Source: Macrosoma leucophasiata (Eukaryota; Arthropoda; Insecta; Lepidoptera; Hedylidae). Taken from it: DNA of 64,000 nt. A program made the translations under genes and the position numbers. The stretch is from contig JAWQUS010000027.1 of the NCBI GenBank assembly GCA_036365455.1, forward strand, positions 18,650,501 to 18,714,500. Reading direction: 5' to 3'. Under the pieces are notes generated by a model. It was not told the origin of the DNA. It did no database searches and worked only from the letters and a program-made list of their open reading frames with translations. Positions within the stretch are counted from its first letter, which is position 1, and each line of letters begins with the position of its first letter. Below, in pieces: positions 34,101-45,800 of the stretch.

Positions 34101-37100
34101 GTAACTGTTTTAATGTATAATCCTTTTAATCGATTAAGGACAAATTGATTTGTTACTTTGTTGGGCGTTTTTGCAAAATCTTGAAATATAGGTACCTAAG
34201 GGTTGTCAGGCATAGGTTTGAAATAGTTGGTAATAGATGGCGCTGCTGCTACCATAAAGCAATGCAATAGATGTGAAGGAAAGATTTGACAAATCGGGCA
34301 GGGCTTCAGTAGCTCAATTGGAAGAGCGGCTGGACTAGATTCCCAGTAGGTCGCGAGTTCGAGTCTCGCCTGAAGCCAAATTTTTCTTTCCATTTTTCTT
34401 TAAAAATAAAATATATTTCACAAGCATGTGTTAATGCTAAATAATATAAAACAATTAGTGTTACTAATCTTTAAAAGTATTTTTTTATTTAAATCTGACC
34501 CAACAGTATCTGTCAATTTCACAACCCACTGCGCAGAATTAATTAAAATTTATAATCATTTAATCTTTCAAGATCAAAAGAAAAATTCCGGATCGCCGGC
34601 GATCCCGCGATCAAGAAGAACTGTAAACATTTGTGTCGGAAAAGTTATCGTCAAATATTATTTACTGGTGGCAGAGCTCTAGTGACGAATTGAAGGGCGT
34701 AGGCACCACCGAATTACCTTATTTACTTACCGCTTAATGCCAACCAGCGCTGTTGTGTTCCGCCTAGGGGTGCGACCGCACATTGCTGTCGTCGTTGCCA
34801 CTGCTGTCAAATTTTCATGTCGATTTTTACTCTAACTAAATAACAATAATCGAAATAATCTACCACTATCGCTTGTTTCTCACCTACGAAAGCAAGAAAA
34901 ACTATCAGATTATCACTACTGCTTTTAAAGGAGCTACAAATCGACATGAAAATTTGACAGCAATGACAACGACAATAGCAATGTCGATAGGCGGTCGCAC
35001 CCCAGGTACGGCCCTCGATTTTATAACTCAGAAGTGGAATATGGCCTAGATCTCAGGAATGGCAATTCATCTACATTGAAATCTCTGGTTTTATGCTGAT
35101 GTCTACTCCTTTTTGCCATTTAGCATAAAAAGTGAGCATTATTTTCATCAAATATCCTGTTACTTACTTAATTTTACCATCTCTTTGTATTCAGCCTCTG
35201 AAGGGCATTGCATGTTGTCGCGCCAATATAACTCCATGCCTTGTCCATGATGTATTTCTAGTATGTATCCTGTTAAAATTGCTGCAGCCTAAAAAAATAA
35301 CGTAAACGTCAAATAAACTTATTTTATCTTCTTTTAAGAACTTTTTATTTAGTATTATCATTAAGTTTTGCTAGAGTCCTGAACACTATAGAAATCGGTT
35401 ATCGTTAAATTACTCGTAACTCAATACCTAACTTTATTTTGTTTATTAAATTGTTTTGATTGTTTTAGAGAACTTGGACAAAACAATGTTAAATTGTTTC
35501 AAAGTTAGTTTTGTTGGATGAAATTGGAAATAGGTATCTAAAAACTCTGTTAAACAATGGAAAATGTTATGATAATGATAGAATTGTTTAAGTAGTTCTG
35601 GCCGTAAATGCATTACAGATAGAGAACATTCCAGTTGTTGTTCAAATAAAAAATTTAAATACATAAACATGTAATTTCAGTTCATATAAAATATTATGAT
35701 TATAACTCAATATTCTAATCGAGGTGTTTAAGAGTGTGCATTACTTCCGTTTTTGGCGGTCTCCCCCCAAAAAAAAAGGGGAGAGACTCGTGCCCGGCAG
35801 TGGGACGTATAATGGGTTGCCATTATTATTTATTATTATTATTCCCGTAACATGTTGTACATGGTAAGTAATATCGAGCCGATATTACTGTGTGCTTGAT
35901 TGCCACTTCTAACATAAAAAAAATAATTACCAATGGGTGCCCAAGTCGCAGAGCTTTATTAATAGCAATAATGGCGGCGTATGTTGCACAGTTGATGGAC
36001 ATTGCCATGCCAAATACGATGTGAGCTGATGGAATACCGTTCCTTCTTGATGAGTTATCTTGAATATCATCTAATCTATAACGAATAAAAATTATTTAGA
36101 TAGTGTAAAAAAAAATAGCAAGCAATAATGCACATCGAGCCTACGAAACAGGCTAGTTTCGACAGCGTAGAGCGTTATCTCTGCTGCACACTGCCTACGT
36201 AAGCACTGATAGTCCGGTATTGGTCCGAACTTGGTTAGAATCGTCGACATACGTCACATAGTCGCGATGGCAATTAATGCTGTTTCTTGTTAATTTCATA
36301 CGCATGTGAATTCGTGAGTCTTAGCACGCTAATTGCTATTGCTATGCTATTTGCTAATATGGTAATTATTGATACCTAGTGAAATATATAATTTCTGTTA
36401 ATATGCAAATTAATTAATGTTAAATGGTGCCGTGCTAATTATTATCACAAAATCTCACGCATTCATTCAATAAACGATCCTAAGTGCAAACAAATCGAAG
36501 ATAATATGAAATAATTGAGAATTAGCGTTTCACATTTCGCAGAACTTCAATTAATTCGTGAAATGCTAATACAGCATTAGCATGCGAATCAGTAATCAAT
36601 TAATGCGAATGCTAAATAATCCATTACTATCACATAGGTGACGTGTGAAAGAGATAACGCTCTACAGAGACGAAATAAGCAGAAGTGTCGTTTCTAAGGT
36701 CGATATGCAATATTACTTGCTGGGTTCTGTACCTAACCAATTGTATAATGTAATTGTAATCGTATTTGCTTCACGATTTCAAAATATTATTGGAAAAAAA
36801 TTACATACTTTGTTCAATTAGATAATACCGGGGGTAGAGCTCCAGTGACGGAGCTCGCGGGCGTATGCACCACCCCATTACCTAATATAATTGCCGCTAA
36901 ATGGTAGTGTTCAGCACTATCGTGTTCCGGTCATGTGGTAATGTACACCCCTGTTATTTCCGGCACAGAGGCATAACACCTTACGCCTCAGGAGTGGTAA
37001 CGCATCTGCATTTTGACCACTGGTCTTTGTGTGGGTGTCTATAGGCTGCAGTCATCACTTAACATCAATGTGAACTGCATGCTTGTTTGCCACTATCATT

Positions 37101-39138
37101 ACATAAAAAAAATACTATAAGTAGGAGGGTACCTATACTTACACAAAAAGAGAGGTATGTAATAAATTCAATACTTTATGAATGCTCGCTGCTTTGTCTT
37201 CGTCCAATTTGAGCCAATGGTTGAGAGCACGCATGTATTTGCTAATAACATCGTTAAAAGAATTTTTTTCAATGTACTTGATTGGTGACATCATTACCTA
37301 CAAAATTACAATTAATTAAAGGTACAATTAATATGTACTTCAAATGCTATTATGGCATAATATATTTTTTTGTAATCAATCAGGGCGAAAACAATTCTAA
37401 CTCACAAATACCTCTACATATTTCCTGCGGGTGTTTAGGAGAATTTGCACCCCGGTGAAAAAAATATATACTAATAATAGATAGGTAATATGAATCTTTA
37501 CTGGTGTAGAGCTCCAGTGACGGTGCTCGCGGGCGAAGGCACTACCGTATTACCTAATATACCTACTTGCCGCTAAATGGTAGTGTAGTTATAGTAGTAG
37601 TGATAGTGGGTAGTTCAGCACTAGCGTGTTCCGGTCAGGTGGTAATGTACGGTCCTGTAATTTCCGGCACAGAGGCATAACACCTTCGGCCTCAGGAGTA
37701 GTAACGCATCTCCATTTTGACCTTGGTCTTTGTGGGTGTCATCACTTAACACCAATGTAAACAGCATGCTTGCTTGCCACTTCCATTTCATAAAATATTG
37801 GTTTCCATTATATAATGTTGGTTTCTGAAACGCTGGCACCAAACATTAAGCAGCCGAAACCAGACGCAACCTAACCCAGGGGGTTAACCTGCATTTAATT
37901 TGTAATTTAAACCTTACAAGATCCACACAATTACACTTAAGTTTAGGCGGCTAATCTCTCACCTATTTTTAGCTGTATCATACATAAAACAGAATCACAT
38001 CATTAGTTACCGCGATATTCTTTATACTGGCATATTTATGCCATTAAAACCTATCTGGGGTTAGGTAGGTACAATGACTTATTAATACTAATCAATTGCG
38101 AGCCTAGGATGTCTATTACAATCGACGATTTATCGTGCTGTCTCCGTGGGACCCTGTCTCCCTAGTTAATTATTAAAATAGACATCGTGGCTTGTCTGAC
38201 TTACACCCATATTCTAAGTCGTAACCTAGACCTTAACTCAACCTCACTCAATGGCATTGGTATTCTTAGTTGTAACTAATAACGTCAACTCGATATTCTG
38301 TCTCCGTTTGAGGTAAGAAAGCAACTGTCAAACTCCGCGGTAGGTACCTAATGACCTACCTTGAAGTTTCGAGGAGTATTTACACTTACGCCATATTAAT
38401 CCGTTCAATTCGTGTCGGAAATGTCAGGAAATATAAATTTTTCTTTAGAAATGGATTTTTAAGACTTTGTGAATTATTTATATGACATGACACATGAGTA
38501 ACTGTCAAAATACAACTAAGAATATGGATTTCAAGGCGTCCTCATAATGTGTTCTCAGCTGAGTGTGAGTCAAGGAACGTTTCGAGTAACGTCTTAGAAT
38601 ATGGGTGTAAGTCTCAGTGCGAGATTCACAGACCGCACTACGACTTTACTTTGAGCAAAGTATGCTTAGAACTGTCAGAAATGTATGGGTTTTGACAGTT
38701 CGAGGCGTACTTTGCTCGAAAGTAAAGTCGTAGTGCGGTCTGTGAATCTCGCCCTAAGTTTGAACGTGAGCGTAAATAGAGGTGTTCTAAATGAAACTGT
38801 AACTTCTTTTTCATCACACACGCACAATCCGAAAAATCGAAACTACTTGATTGCCCTAAAATTAAGGACCCTAAAATTTTATTTCACCACCCTGTCCTTT
38901 TTAATTAAGCTTGTAGATAACTACTACAAAAAAAAAAAATGTACTAAATTTTGCTACTTACCTCGTGGTAAAATTTGGCATCATTTTGAGGCTCCTTGAT
39001 ATCGTAAAATTGATATTCCGTTATCTCCTGTTTTTGATTCAAGACACATTTCGTTGTTACACGCATAAGTTGCGTCCGATGTATCGGCCATGTCCATATA
39101 GGGCGAAATATTTGTAAAGCTTTATTCACAATCATCAT
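31111..39138 (-). CDS. GGPPS-derived terpene synthase-like gene, copy 3 (intact)
   Basis: Exons on the minus strand: 39138-38962, 37297-37143, 36075-35931, 35288-35168, 34028-33889, 33560-33461, 32995-32868, 31176-31111; 343 codons (or 342 from the second ATG), no internal stop. Motif 1 DDIQD is at residues 113-117, followed by [15 protein letters not shown] in exon 4 is very GGPPS-like; KTS at the exon 4/5 junction; motif 2 DDYCG at 237-241; [12 protein letters not shown] follows. GKxxR is FNDVI and the second Arg after motif 1 is Asn, but the His before motif 1 is kept, making this the least derived copy at the IPP site. Donor 6 is GTATCCTT and its acceptor is preceded by TTTCCTTAGC. The leader is rich in Arg/Lys and has no acidic residue in its first 35. 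Product: probably a terpene synthase; an altered prenyltransferase is possible. Confidence 0.85.
31281..31640 (+). mobile_element. 5S-like SINE, full length
   Basis: The best-oriented copy: the head gctggtgtagatc...ggttaagcactacggg...cgggtagtgtgatgggtg resembles the 5S rRNA control region (about 31290-31375). A GC-rich body and a tail ttgccattattattatttat follow. It lies upstream of exon 8, in intron 7 of copy 3. Confidence 0.7.
32679..32862 (-). mobile_element. Helitron-like remnant next to exon 7 of copy 3
   Basis: On the minus strand it ends with ggcgaagccgcaagcaacagctagt-type sequence in CTAG, like the elements at 27297 and 52758. The 5' end is truncated or degraded near 32862, only 5 bases from the exon 7 donor at 32867, so it borders the splice site. 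Confidence 0.4.
34298..34440 (+). repeat. tRNA-like SINE with perfect acceptor stem
   Basis: The tRNA-like part (about 34303-34377) has a 7-bp acceptor stem GGCTTCA/TGAAGCC, a D-arm gctcaattggaagagc and a T-arm GCGAG-TTCGAGT-CTCGC. The anticodon arm has one mismatch (loop ctagatt). It is followed by the tail aaatttttctttcc and ataaaatatatttcacaagc, shared with 56498. The identical tails show a retroposed family. The copy is in intron 4 of copy 3. Confidence 0.6.
34768..35003. mobile_element. MITE with GGGTGCGACCGC ends
   Basis: Left end gggtgcgaccgc and right end gcggtcgcaccc are exact complements. Inner blocks (tgacagca..., tttcatgtcgattt) are also inverted, giving arms of about 60 bases around an AT-rich centre. 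It lies in intron 4 of copy 3, 165 bases from exon 4. Confidence 0.75.
35755..35842 (+). mobile_element. 5S-like SINE, 3' tail only
   Basis: Only the last 80 bases of the family (ggggagagactcgtgccc to ccattattattt). It is a strongly 5'-truncated insertion in intron 3 of copy 3, close to the exon 3 donor. Confidence 0.65.
36138..36700. repeat. element with inverted GTAGAGCGTTATCTCT blocks
   Basis: GTAGAGCGTTATCTCT at 36167-36182 is exactly inverted at 36650-36665, each flanked by related sequence. The AT-rich interior is full of attaattgctaat-type motifs and has no coding frame. A partial relative lies inverted at 28720-28800. It lies in intron 2 of copy 3. Confidence 0.45.
36829..37112 (+). 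mobile_element. SINE-A copy
   Basis: Complete copy from gtagagctccagtgacggag to ccactatcattacataaaaaa, ending about 30 bases from the exon 2 donor of copy 3. Confidence 0.8.
37499..37800 (+). mobile_element. SINE-A copy with small insertion
   Basis: Copy from actggtgtagagctccagtg to cacttccatttcataaaat, with a short duplication-rich insert (gtagttatagtagtagtgat) near 37585 and a deletion in the tctataggctgc region. It lies in intron 1 of copy 3. Confidence 0.75.
38199..38612. mobile_element. 414-base MITE with 20-bp perfect ends
   Basis: ACTTACACCCATATTCTAAG at 38199-38218 is exactly inverted at 38593-38612. The interior is non-coding. It directly abuts a second, unrelated hairpin element at 38619. 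Both are in intron 1 of copy 3. Confidence 0.8.
38619..38752. mobile_element. hairpin MITE
   Basis: Arms 38619-38665 and 38705-38752 are near-perfect inverted repeats (gattcacagaccgcactacg in the left arm), about 47 bases each, around a 39-base loop. It lies 210 bases from exon 1 of copy 3. Confidence 0.8.
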
Positions 39139-39579
39139 AAATTTTATTTGCTCACTCGTTTATTGTATTTTTTTCAAAAGCACTTCTATAAATGCAACTT
39201 TTTAACGTAACGATAACCGTGCGAATTGATCGTCCGTTGTTCACTGTATCATTACTAATTATTCGCATTTAATTGATGAAGAGACAACAGTGCATGTGAA
39301 AGGTTGAAATATATCTACTCCGTTTTTATTGTATTTATATTGTAACTGTGTGAGTCATGACCAATGGACGATCATCAATTTACCAGTCATTAGAGCAATC
39401 TTTTTATGGTATAAGCAGCCACAATTCAACACTATAAAATGTCCGGTGCCTTAATCTCTTGTTTTTTCTGTGACAATAAGCTATGTCCAACGTCTGAAAT
39501 CTAAATTGACATATATAACGACTGATAATAAAAAAATTAAAATAATTTTAATATACTGAAACAGTAAATAGGTAATTAA

Positions 39580-40185
39580 ATTAAATAGAAATAGAAAATA
39601 TTTTTATTTCGAATAGATCTTTACAGATACTTTCAAAACGTCAAGAAATATAAAATACCTAGAGTGAATAACCATTACATAAAGTAAAGCAAAATCATAT
39701 ATTAATAGTAAATTAAAAATTAGAATTTAAACTACTTAGTGAAAACATAATAATCACAAAATTTTTCAATTCCTTCAATGATGATAAATGAAGAAAAAGA
39801 AAAACTTATTCGTCAAGATCAAAGTTATTCACTTAGCAGAGTTCCAAGTGCAGTCACTACTGAGAAGAACTCCGCTACCCAATAAACTCAGTAAAAGCTC
39901 TTTTAAATGAGAGCTTAAATCTAGTACAAATTATCGTGAAAAATAAAATAATGTGAACGTCCATAGCATAGATGCAAATAAACTGCTATCTACTAAATAT
40001 GATGTAGCTCCTGCAAACCAGAACAGACCAGTCCCCACCAACAGCACCCGTTCACGAGTATGACGCATGTGACAGCCATTGCCCTCCTCGACCATTTTAG
40101 AGGGAAGTGAGCAACCCGCCACACGACGCCGCCAAAGGCAAATACATTTAAGCGTGCATGACTGCTTCGGATATGCATACGGCAA
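39580..40185 (-). repeat. repeat family E copy, minus strand
   Basis: Inverse of the repeat at 8490-8999, with the same blocks and a TTTCTATTT tail at the left end. It is extended by about 60 bases at its 5' side compared with the copy at 50299. It lies in the gap between copies 3 and 4. Confidence 0.65.
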
Positions 40186-40189
40186 AATA

Positions 40190-40828
40190 AAAGATGGAAT
40201 TAATTTACAGCCAGGGTATTCACATTATTCAACCCTTAACAGTACTAATTACAGAATACACGAAATAACAGTATCATGAAATAGCCTGGCAACGATCGCT
40301 ACAATCCCAAGATGTACTACTAAAGTTGATTGATATTTTTATTAATAAAATGAAAAATACATGTAAATCGTAATTATCTAATTTTGTATTAGCTAACAAT
40401 TGTGCAGGTATTTTAACAATAGACTAATAGGTACCTAATCTTTGCATTTAAAACATTGATAATTATAGTTTATTTAAACATTAGATATAGTTACGCAGCT
40501 TGTGAGCGTTAAAATCAGGTATAAAATGGATACAAGGTAGACAGGTAAGGAATGAAGGGTAGGCAATCTCTAGGTTCACCATCGACCTCAGATCTAGAGA
40601 ATGCTGCTTTAACGGAATTATCGGTTTTAATATCCGCGGCTCCAAAATATGCGAATGCAGATGCGAATTTTCTAAGTTTGTCATCCGCTGATGCGGATCA
40701 TAAGTTTTGCTCCATACAATTAACGGTAGAAAAAAAAACTGTAAATAATAGATACACAATACTCAGAAGGTATAAAGCAGGGATGTTGGGGAGCTCCGTA
40801 ACCGTAACCGAAACTATCGGATAATAAT
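40190..40828. other. intergenic stretch, no gene supported
   Basis: A 90-codon frame at 40552-40824 resembles nothing I know and has no start context or splice partner. The block gcgaatgcagatgcg suggests a repeat. Nothing else is visible. Confidence 0.4.
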
Positions 40829-40886
40829 GGCAACCCATTATACGTCCCACTGCTGGGCACGAGTCTCTCCCCTTTTTTGGGGAGAA
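40829..40886 (-). mobile_element. 5S-like SINE, 3' tail only
   Basis: Only the terminal 58 bases of the family (aatggcaacccattatacgt to ccttttttggggaga). Confidence 0.6.
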
Positions 40887-41070
40887 TGTGTAATTATTTT
40901 AATAAGTGTACCTAATCAATATTGAAATTTTAATGATCTTACGTAAGTTTAGGAACTTCGGTGCCAATTTTTCCTGAATTCCTGGCTTTTTTTCGACACA
41001 AGTATCCTAATTTTTTTAAGATAATACATAACATCCTTAATAATTGTTTTATATTATTTCGCATTAACAA

Positions 41071-41165
41071 AGAGCGGCTGGACTAGATTCCCAGTAGGTC
41101 GCGAGTTCGAGTCTCGCCTGAAGTCAAATTTTTCTTTCCATTTTTCTTTAAAAATAAAATAATAT
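41071..41165 (+). repeat. tRNA-like SINE fragment
   Basis: Starts inside the D-arm (agagcggctggactag) and continues through the T-arm gcgagttcgagtctcgc to the shared tail aaatttttctttcc. It is 5'-truncated relative to 34298. Confidence 0.6.
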
Positions 41166-41353
41166 CCTTAGTAGGTTAAAAGTAATAATTGCACCAAGTT
41201 TCATTGAAATCAACACAGATGTTTCTGCATTGTGTGACCAGAGGTCTATCTGCTAAGAGCTTCTAAATTGTATTTTTGCAATCACGTATCAAGCTCCTCA
41301 TAGATTTTTGATGCCCAAAACTTCGTTATAATTTAGTTAGGTATGTATATGTA

Positions 41354-41810
41354 TACAAGGTGTAGCCGGAAAGATCCAACAATATTCGAAGGTGTTCATT
41401 TATATCAAGTTACAAATAATTTAACGTAAACAATAACAATTAAATCACAACTTTTTTTTCATATAAAGTTAAAAAATTACTTATTTGATAACCCTAACAA
41501 GTTGTTAATGAAAACGCTCAGCATTTCATACATACATACCGTGCGTGGTGACAGTGAGGCGAACGGTACGCGTGTGTGCGTATGAAATGCAGCATCTCAG
41601 CAATTCATACCTACGCACACACGAGTAGCGTACGCCTTCGAATAATATATGCTGTCAGGGTTGAATCGCATACAATTTGAATCAAAGTTTGACTCGAAAT
41701 AACTGATGATGTTATATTCTCAGGAGAAAAAGACCTTGAGGGATGAAGTCAACATCAGAATAGATATGGACTCTTGAAATATTGTTGGACCTTTCCGGCT
41801 ACACCTTGTA
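41354..41810. mobile_element. 457-base TIR element with TA duplication
   Basis: Ends TACAAGGTGTAGCCGG and its inverse, matching over about 32 bases with one change, flanked by TA. A second inverted pair (gcatttcatac.../...gtatgaaatgc) lies inside. There is no transposase; it is probably a Tc1/mariner-type MITE. Confidence 0.7.
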
Positions 41811-42164
41811 TATTATTTATCAGCTGTGAGATATTAATAAATGGACGGGGAACAAATAAAAGAACTGTTGAATTTCGTTATTTAAATATCATTAATGCAA
41901 TCATCATCATTAAATTAACGACTGTTAATGTGTTATGTCGTTATACTAAACAAATATATTATATTGATAAACATTTTTTAATGATAATAGAAACTTGATT
42001 AACTGCTTGAAACCAAGCAGTTTCGCGTAACCTGTGGAAACTCATCAAATCATCCCATGGCATCCTACAGGAACATTTGTTCGAGATAAAAATATAATGA
42101 AACTCGGTTTAGCAGTTTTTGCGTGAAGGGGTAACAAGCAAACAAGAAAACATACAAACTTTCG

Positions 42165-42315
42165 CATTTCTAATATTATTAATAATTAATATTTAATAAT
42201 TATTAACTAAAAATCAATATTTATTAATTACTAATTAAAAAATAATATTTATTTATTACTAATAAAAAATTAATAATTAATACTTAATAATAAATCATTA
42301 ATAATATAATATGAT
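42165..42315. repeat. A/T-only low-complexity tract
   Basis: About 150 bases almost wholly of aataattaatattt-type repeats. The flanking 41830-42890 holds no supported gene. Confidence 0.7.
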
Positions 42316-42889
42316 ATGATTTTGAGAGTGGGATTATCAACGGTAATTACCTAAAATAAATATTTGCATTACTTGTGAGTACCTACGTATATAAATCAAT
42401 GCAAAAATATCTATAGTTCGTATAACATTAACAATTGCTTATAATTTGCTAGGTACACCTACTGCTTTATTATACTTGCGAAATATAATATAATATGTAA
42501 ATAAATATATTATTTAACTATAGGTACTTAGGTATAAATTAGATGTTCCTCCATTATTTTCAGCATGCACGGATTGTGACCGAAGATCACCATCTGAAAT
42601 TAATAATAAGTACTTTGAACGAAGTATTTTTTACGAAAATAATCTTTATTGGCTTCCCATTAAAGATTTTATCCTCCTAACGATCCTACGATTATGGCAA
42701 GAAATACAAACTTAGAAATATATTTTCATAATATACCGGTTATGACTATATGCCTCCCTCTAAATGAGTTTGCAAATGATTCTCCCCTCCCTCAGTTTAT
42801 CAAGGACCATACCAGTTCACAACTGAGCCAATCGCCCTAAAAGAAATAGCTGGATTCGCCACCCTTTAAATTTTATCTATATACATTTA

Positions 42890-45800
42890 TTATTCATCCA
42901 TTTGCAGAAATGTTGTAAGCAATGCTTCAATCACATGACATATTGTGTTATTAGCATTGAGCAACACGGGCCACCGGCCGCGGCAGACCAGAGGGGAGGA
43001 GCCATAGCGTCTATTACCGATGCAAAACAGTAATTTTTTTCGAGGGGAAATATGTGTGACACACACACACGCACACACTACAAAAATCGTCTATTACTAC
43101 TAAACTCACATCTTGACTTTATCGAAATATATATACAATTTCACGCACACTTTTCAACATCCAGGCGACAGGCACAGGCACACTTGTGCTTGTACTTTGA
43201 CAGAGGGGACAGTCTGCATATACTAGCTATACTAGTACTCCCGGGATTCCGGCCCGCAATAGGTATTGCATTGCCACCTTAAGGCGACGCCTTGAAGATT
43301 TTGGTTCCAAGGATACCGATTTTTCTCAACAAAAACCAAAGCGAACAAAATGAAATTTACTGTCAAGATTAATCATGTCTTTGACTATATTTTGTCCATA
43401 GCAAAACACGATTGGTTAATCTTTATAACACAAAATAATTAAGCGAAAATACCTCGAAAAAAATCAGGGATTCCTATTTTTTGAGGGTCCAAAATTTGTA
43501 CATATATTAATCGAAACTAACACTACAATCGGTACATAGGTTTTGTCCAATATATTTGTAGTTAAATCAATAAAACCGTTTTGTCGCTTACGCCATTTCT
43601 GTTTACGCGAGTCTTCTACGAGATTTCGCCCCCGCTGTGCCCGCGCAGTCAGGCGTGACATTACAGATTTTTAGTTTACCGCGGCGTCACCTTAAGGCAA
43701 TGCAATAAATGTAAAGGAAAAATTCGGCAATCAGGCGTGGACTTAGGTAGCATTTGGAAGAGCGGCTGGACTAGACTCCCAGTGGTAGCGGGTTCAAGTC
43801 CCGCCTGAAGTCAAAATTTTTCTTTAAAAAAGAATACTTACTTCATTGCGTATTTGTTGGTCTAGCGCTTGAAGCATATTCCTCGTGTACTGCAGACTTC
43901 CACCGCTTTCTAATATGGATATGCAATGACGCTTCAGCTCAATATCTTGCGTGCGTAGCCTTAAAATGGCTAATAATTATTAAGAAAATGTAAAGAAAAA
44001 GAAAGTCAAATACCAAAGTGTACCCGCATGTATGAAAAAGTAGTATTCCTACTTAACTGATAGCTAGATACTCAAAAAAATGTTTTTCAAGATTTTATTT
44101 TACCAATATTTTTATATATTTCAAATATTTTTAATGGAAGTTTATTTTAGAAGCTCTCTATGGCTTCTACTGTTGATAGGAATGGCCATTTTTATTCTGG
44201 CGATGATATTTTAAATATCTGGAATTGTTCTTTAAGTTCTTTAGATAATACTTCGAAACTGTTTTGCTTGTACCCTTTTTGTTTTTTTTTTGTACAAATC
44301 AATGTAAACTTTTCACGGTAGTTTTTTTAGCAATTACTAAATTGACAGTTCACATTTAAAGAAAGAAAGAAGAAAGATTTATTGTTCCTTGTAGAGTTAC
44401 GTTTTGAGATTTGTATGAGAGTTAATAAGATCAAGGATGTCCGCGACGGATAGACGGTAAATTGTATCAAATCTATAGCACTCCACGACGCAGACCATCC
44501 GCGTTGCACTGAACGCGCTGTTTATGTATGTTACATATTTATATATTTTACCAATCGTCGCGGTCATCCGCACGAAGAATATTTAATTCATAAAGGATAC
44601 GAAGAATTCGAGCGTCTCCCAGCGTTTTTATAGCGTGAATAATTGGCAACGAAAACTTTCCATCGGTGATATCATCAACACTATTGATGCCCTGAAAGAC
44701 AACAATTGGTTAGGATTAATTTCCTGTGAAAGGTATAGATAAGAAGGTACTTCTTTAATTCCCTGGATATCGTTTGGAGTAATGTTTGTATTATTATAAG
44801 ACTTAATTAAATCCACGAGGTGATTTTTATGTGATTATAAAGGTCGATTGACATCAAATGAACACAGAGCTATAGCTAGAACAAGAGCATTCTTTCTTTC
44901 ATAATCTTTCAGTGTAAACGAAAGCTAGATCATCTGAACGAACGTTTTTTGCTCATTCATGTTGTGCTTATTGTGTTCAATTTTGGTACACTTGTATCTT
45001 TGTATTTTTCTTTAGACCAATCCATCAGTTTATCGATAAGATATTTATACCTACAATCGCTAGATTATGAACGCTTTGAAGATACCTACTGCTCGAGGGG
45101 GCGAGCACGTCCAAACACGCAAGAACGCCCTAAGCAACTGTTCGCGCGCTCTAGCGCCGTTTACATCGTGCGAGCAAGCATTCTTCGAATATTCCATAGA
45201 ATCTTTGCAAACTCACTAAGATCAACGAAATAATGCTCTGCGCCTGCTTACATTAAAATAATTTGATATAGTGGGACTAGAATGAGCATTCGCTCGTCTG
45301 ATGTAAATCGACCTTAACAATCACTGGGGTCGGTGAACGACAGCATAGTTATGCAACCGGTATAATGAACTTTACAAACGTAATTAATCACACGCCTGTG
45401 TTCCTGTCGAAGGGGCACGCAGAGTAAATTATACAATATATATAATATATATAATAAAATAATATAAAATAAGTAAACCACGATTCGCTGGTTGCATTTC
45501 TGTCCCATGAAACAGGACAGACGACATACGACCGGAATCGGTCCGGTGGCCGAATCTGCCGACCAAATCCGCTGTCGCTACACACGACCGGTTTCGGTCC
45601 GGCTGACAGAATCCACCGACAAAACCCGTGCGAGCGGACCGCATCGCACCAAATCCGCTGTCGCTACATACAGTACACACAGCCATATTTGGTTCGGAGC
45701 GTACCGAATTCACTGTCCGCTCCGTACCAAATGCGGACGTGTGTTAAGACTATAAGTCTGCCCGGAACCATAGATAATACAGTGTGTTATATAGCCCGGG

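Noticed and set aside
34303..34377. Functional tRNA gene
   Set aside because: The anticodon stem has a mismatch, the join between T-arm and acceptor has an extra base, and the tail and flanks are shared with other copies, so it is a SINE head.
40552..40824. 90-codon frame between copies 3 and 4
   Set aside because: No homology recognised, repeat-like composition, and no synthase exon features.
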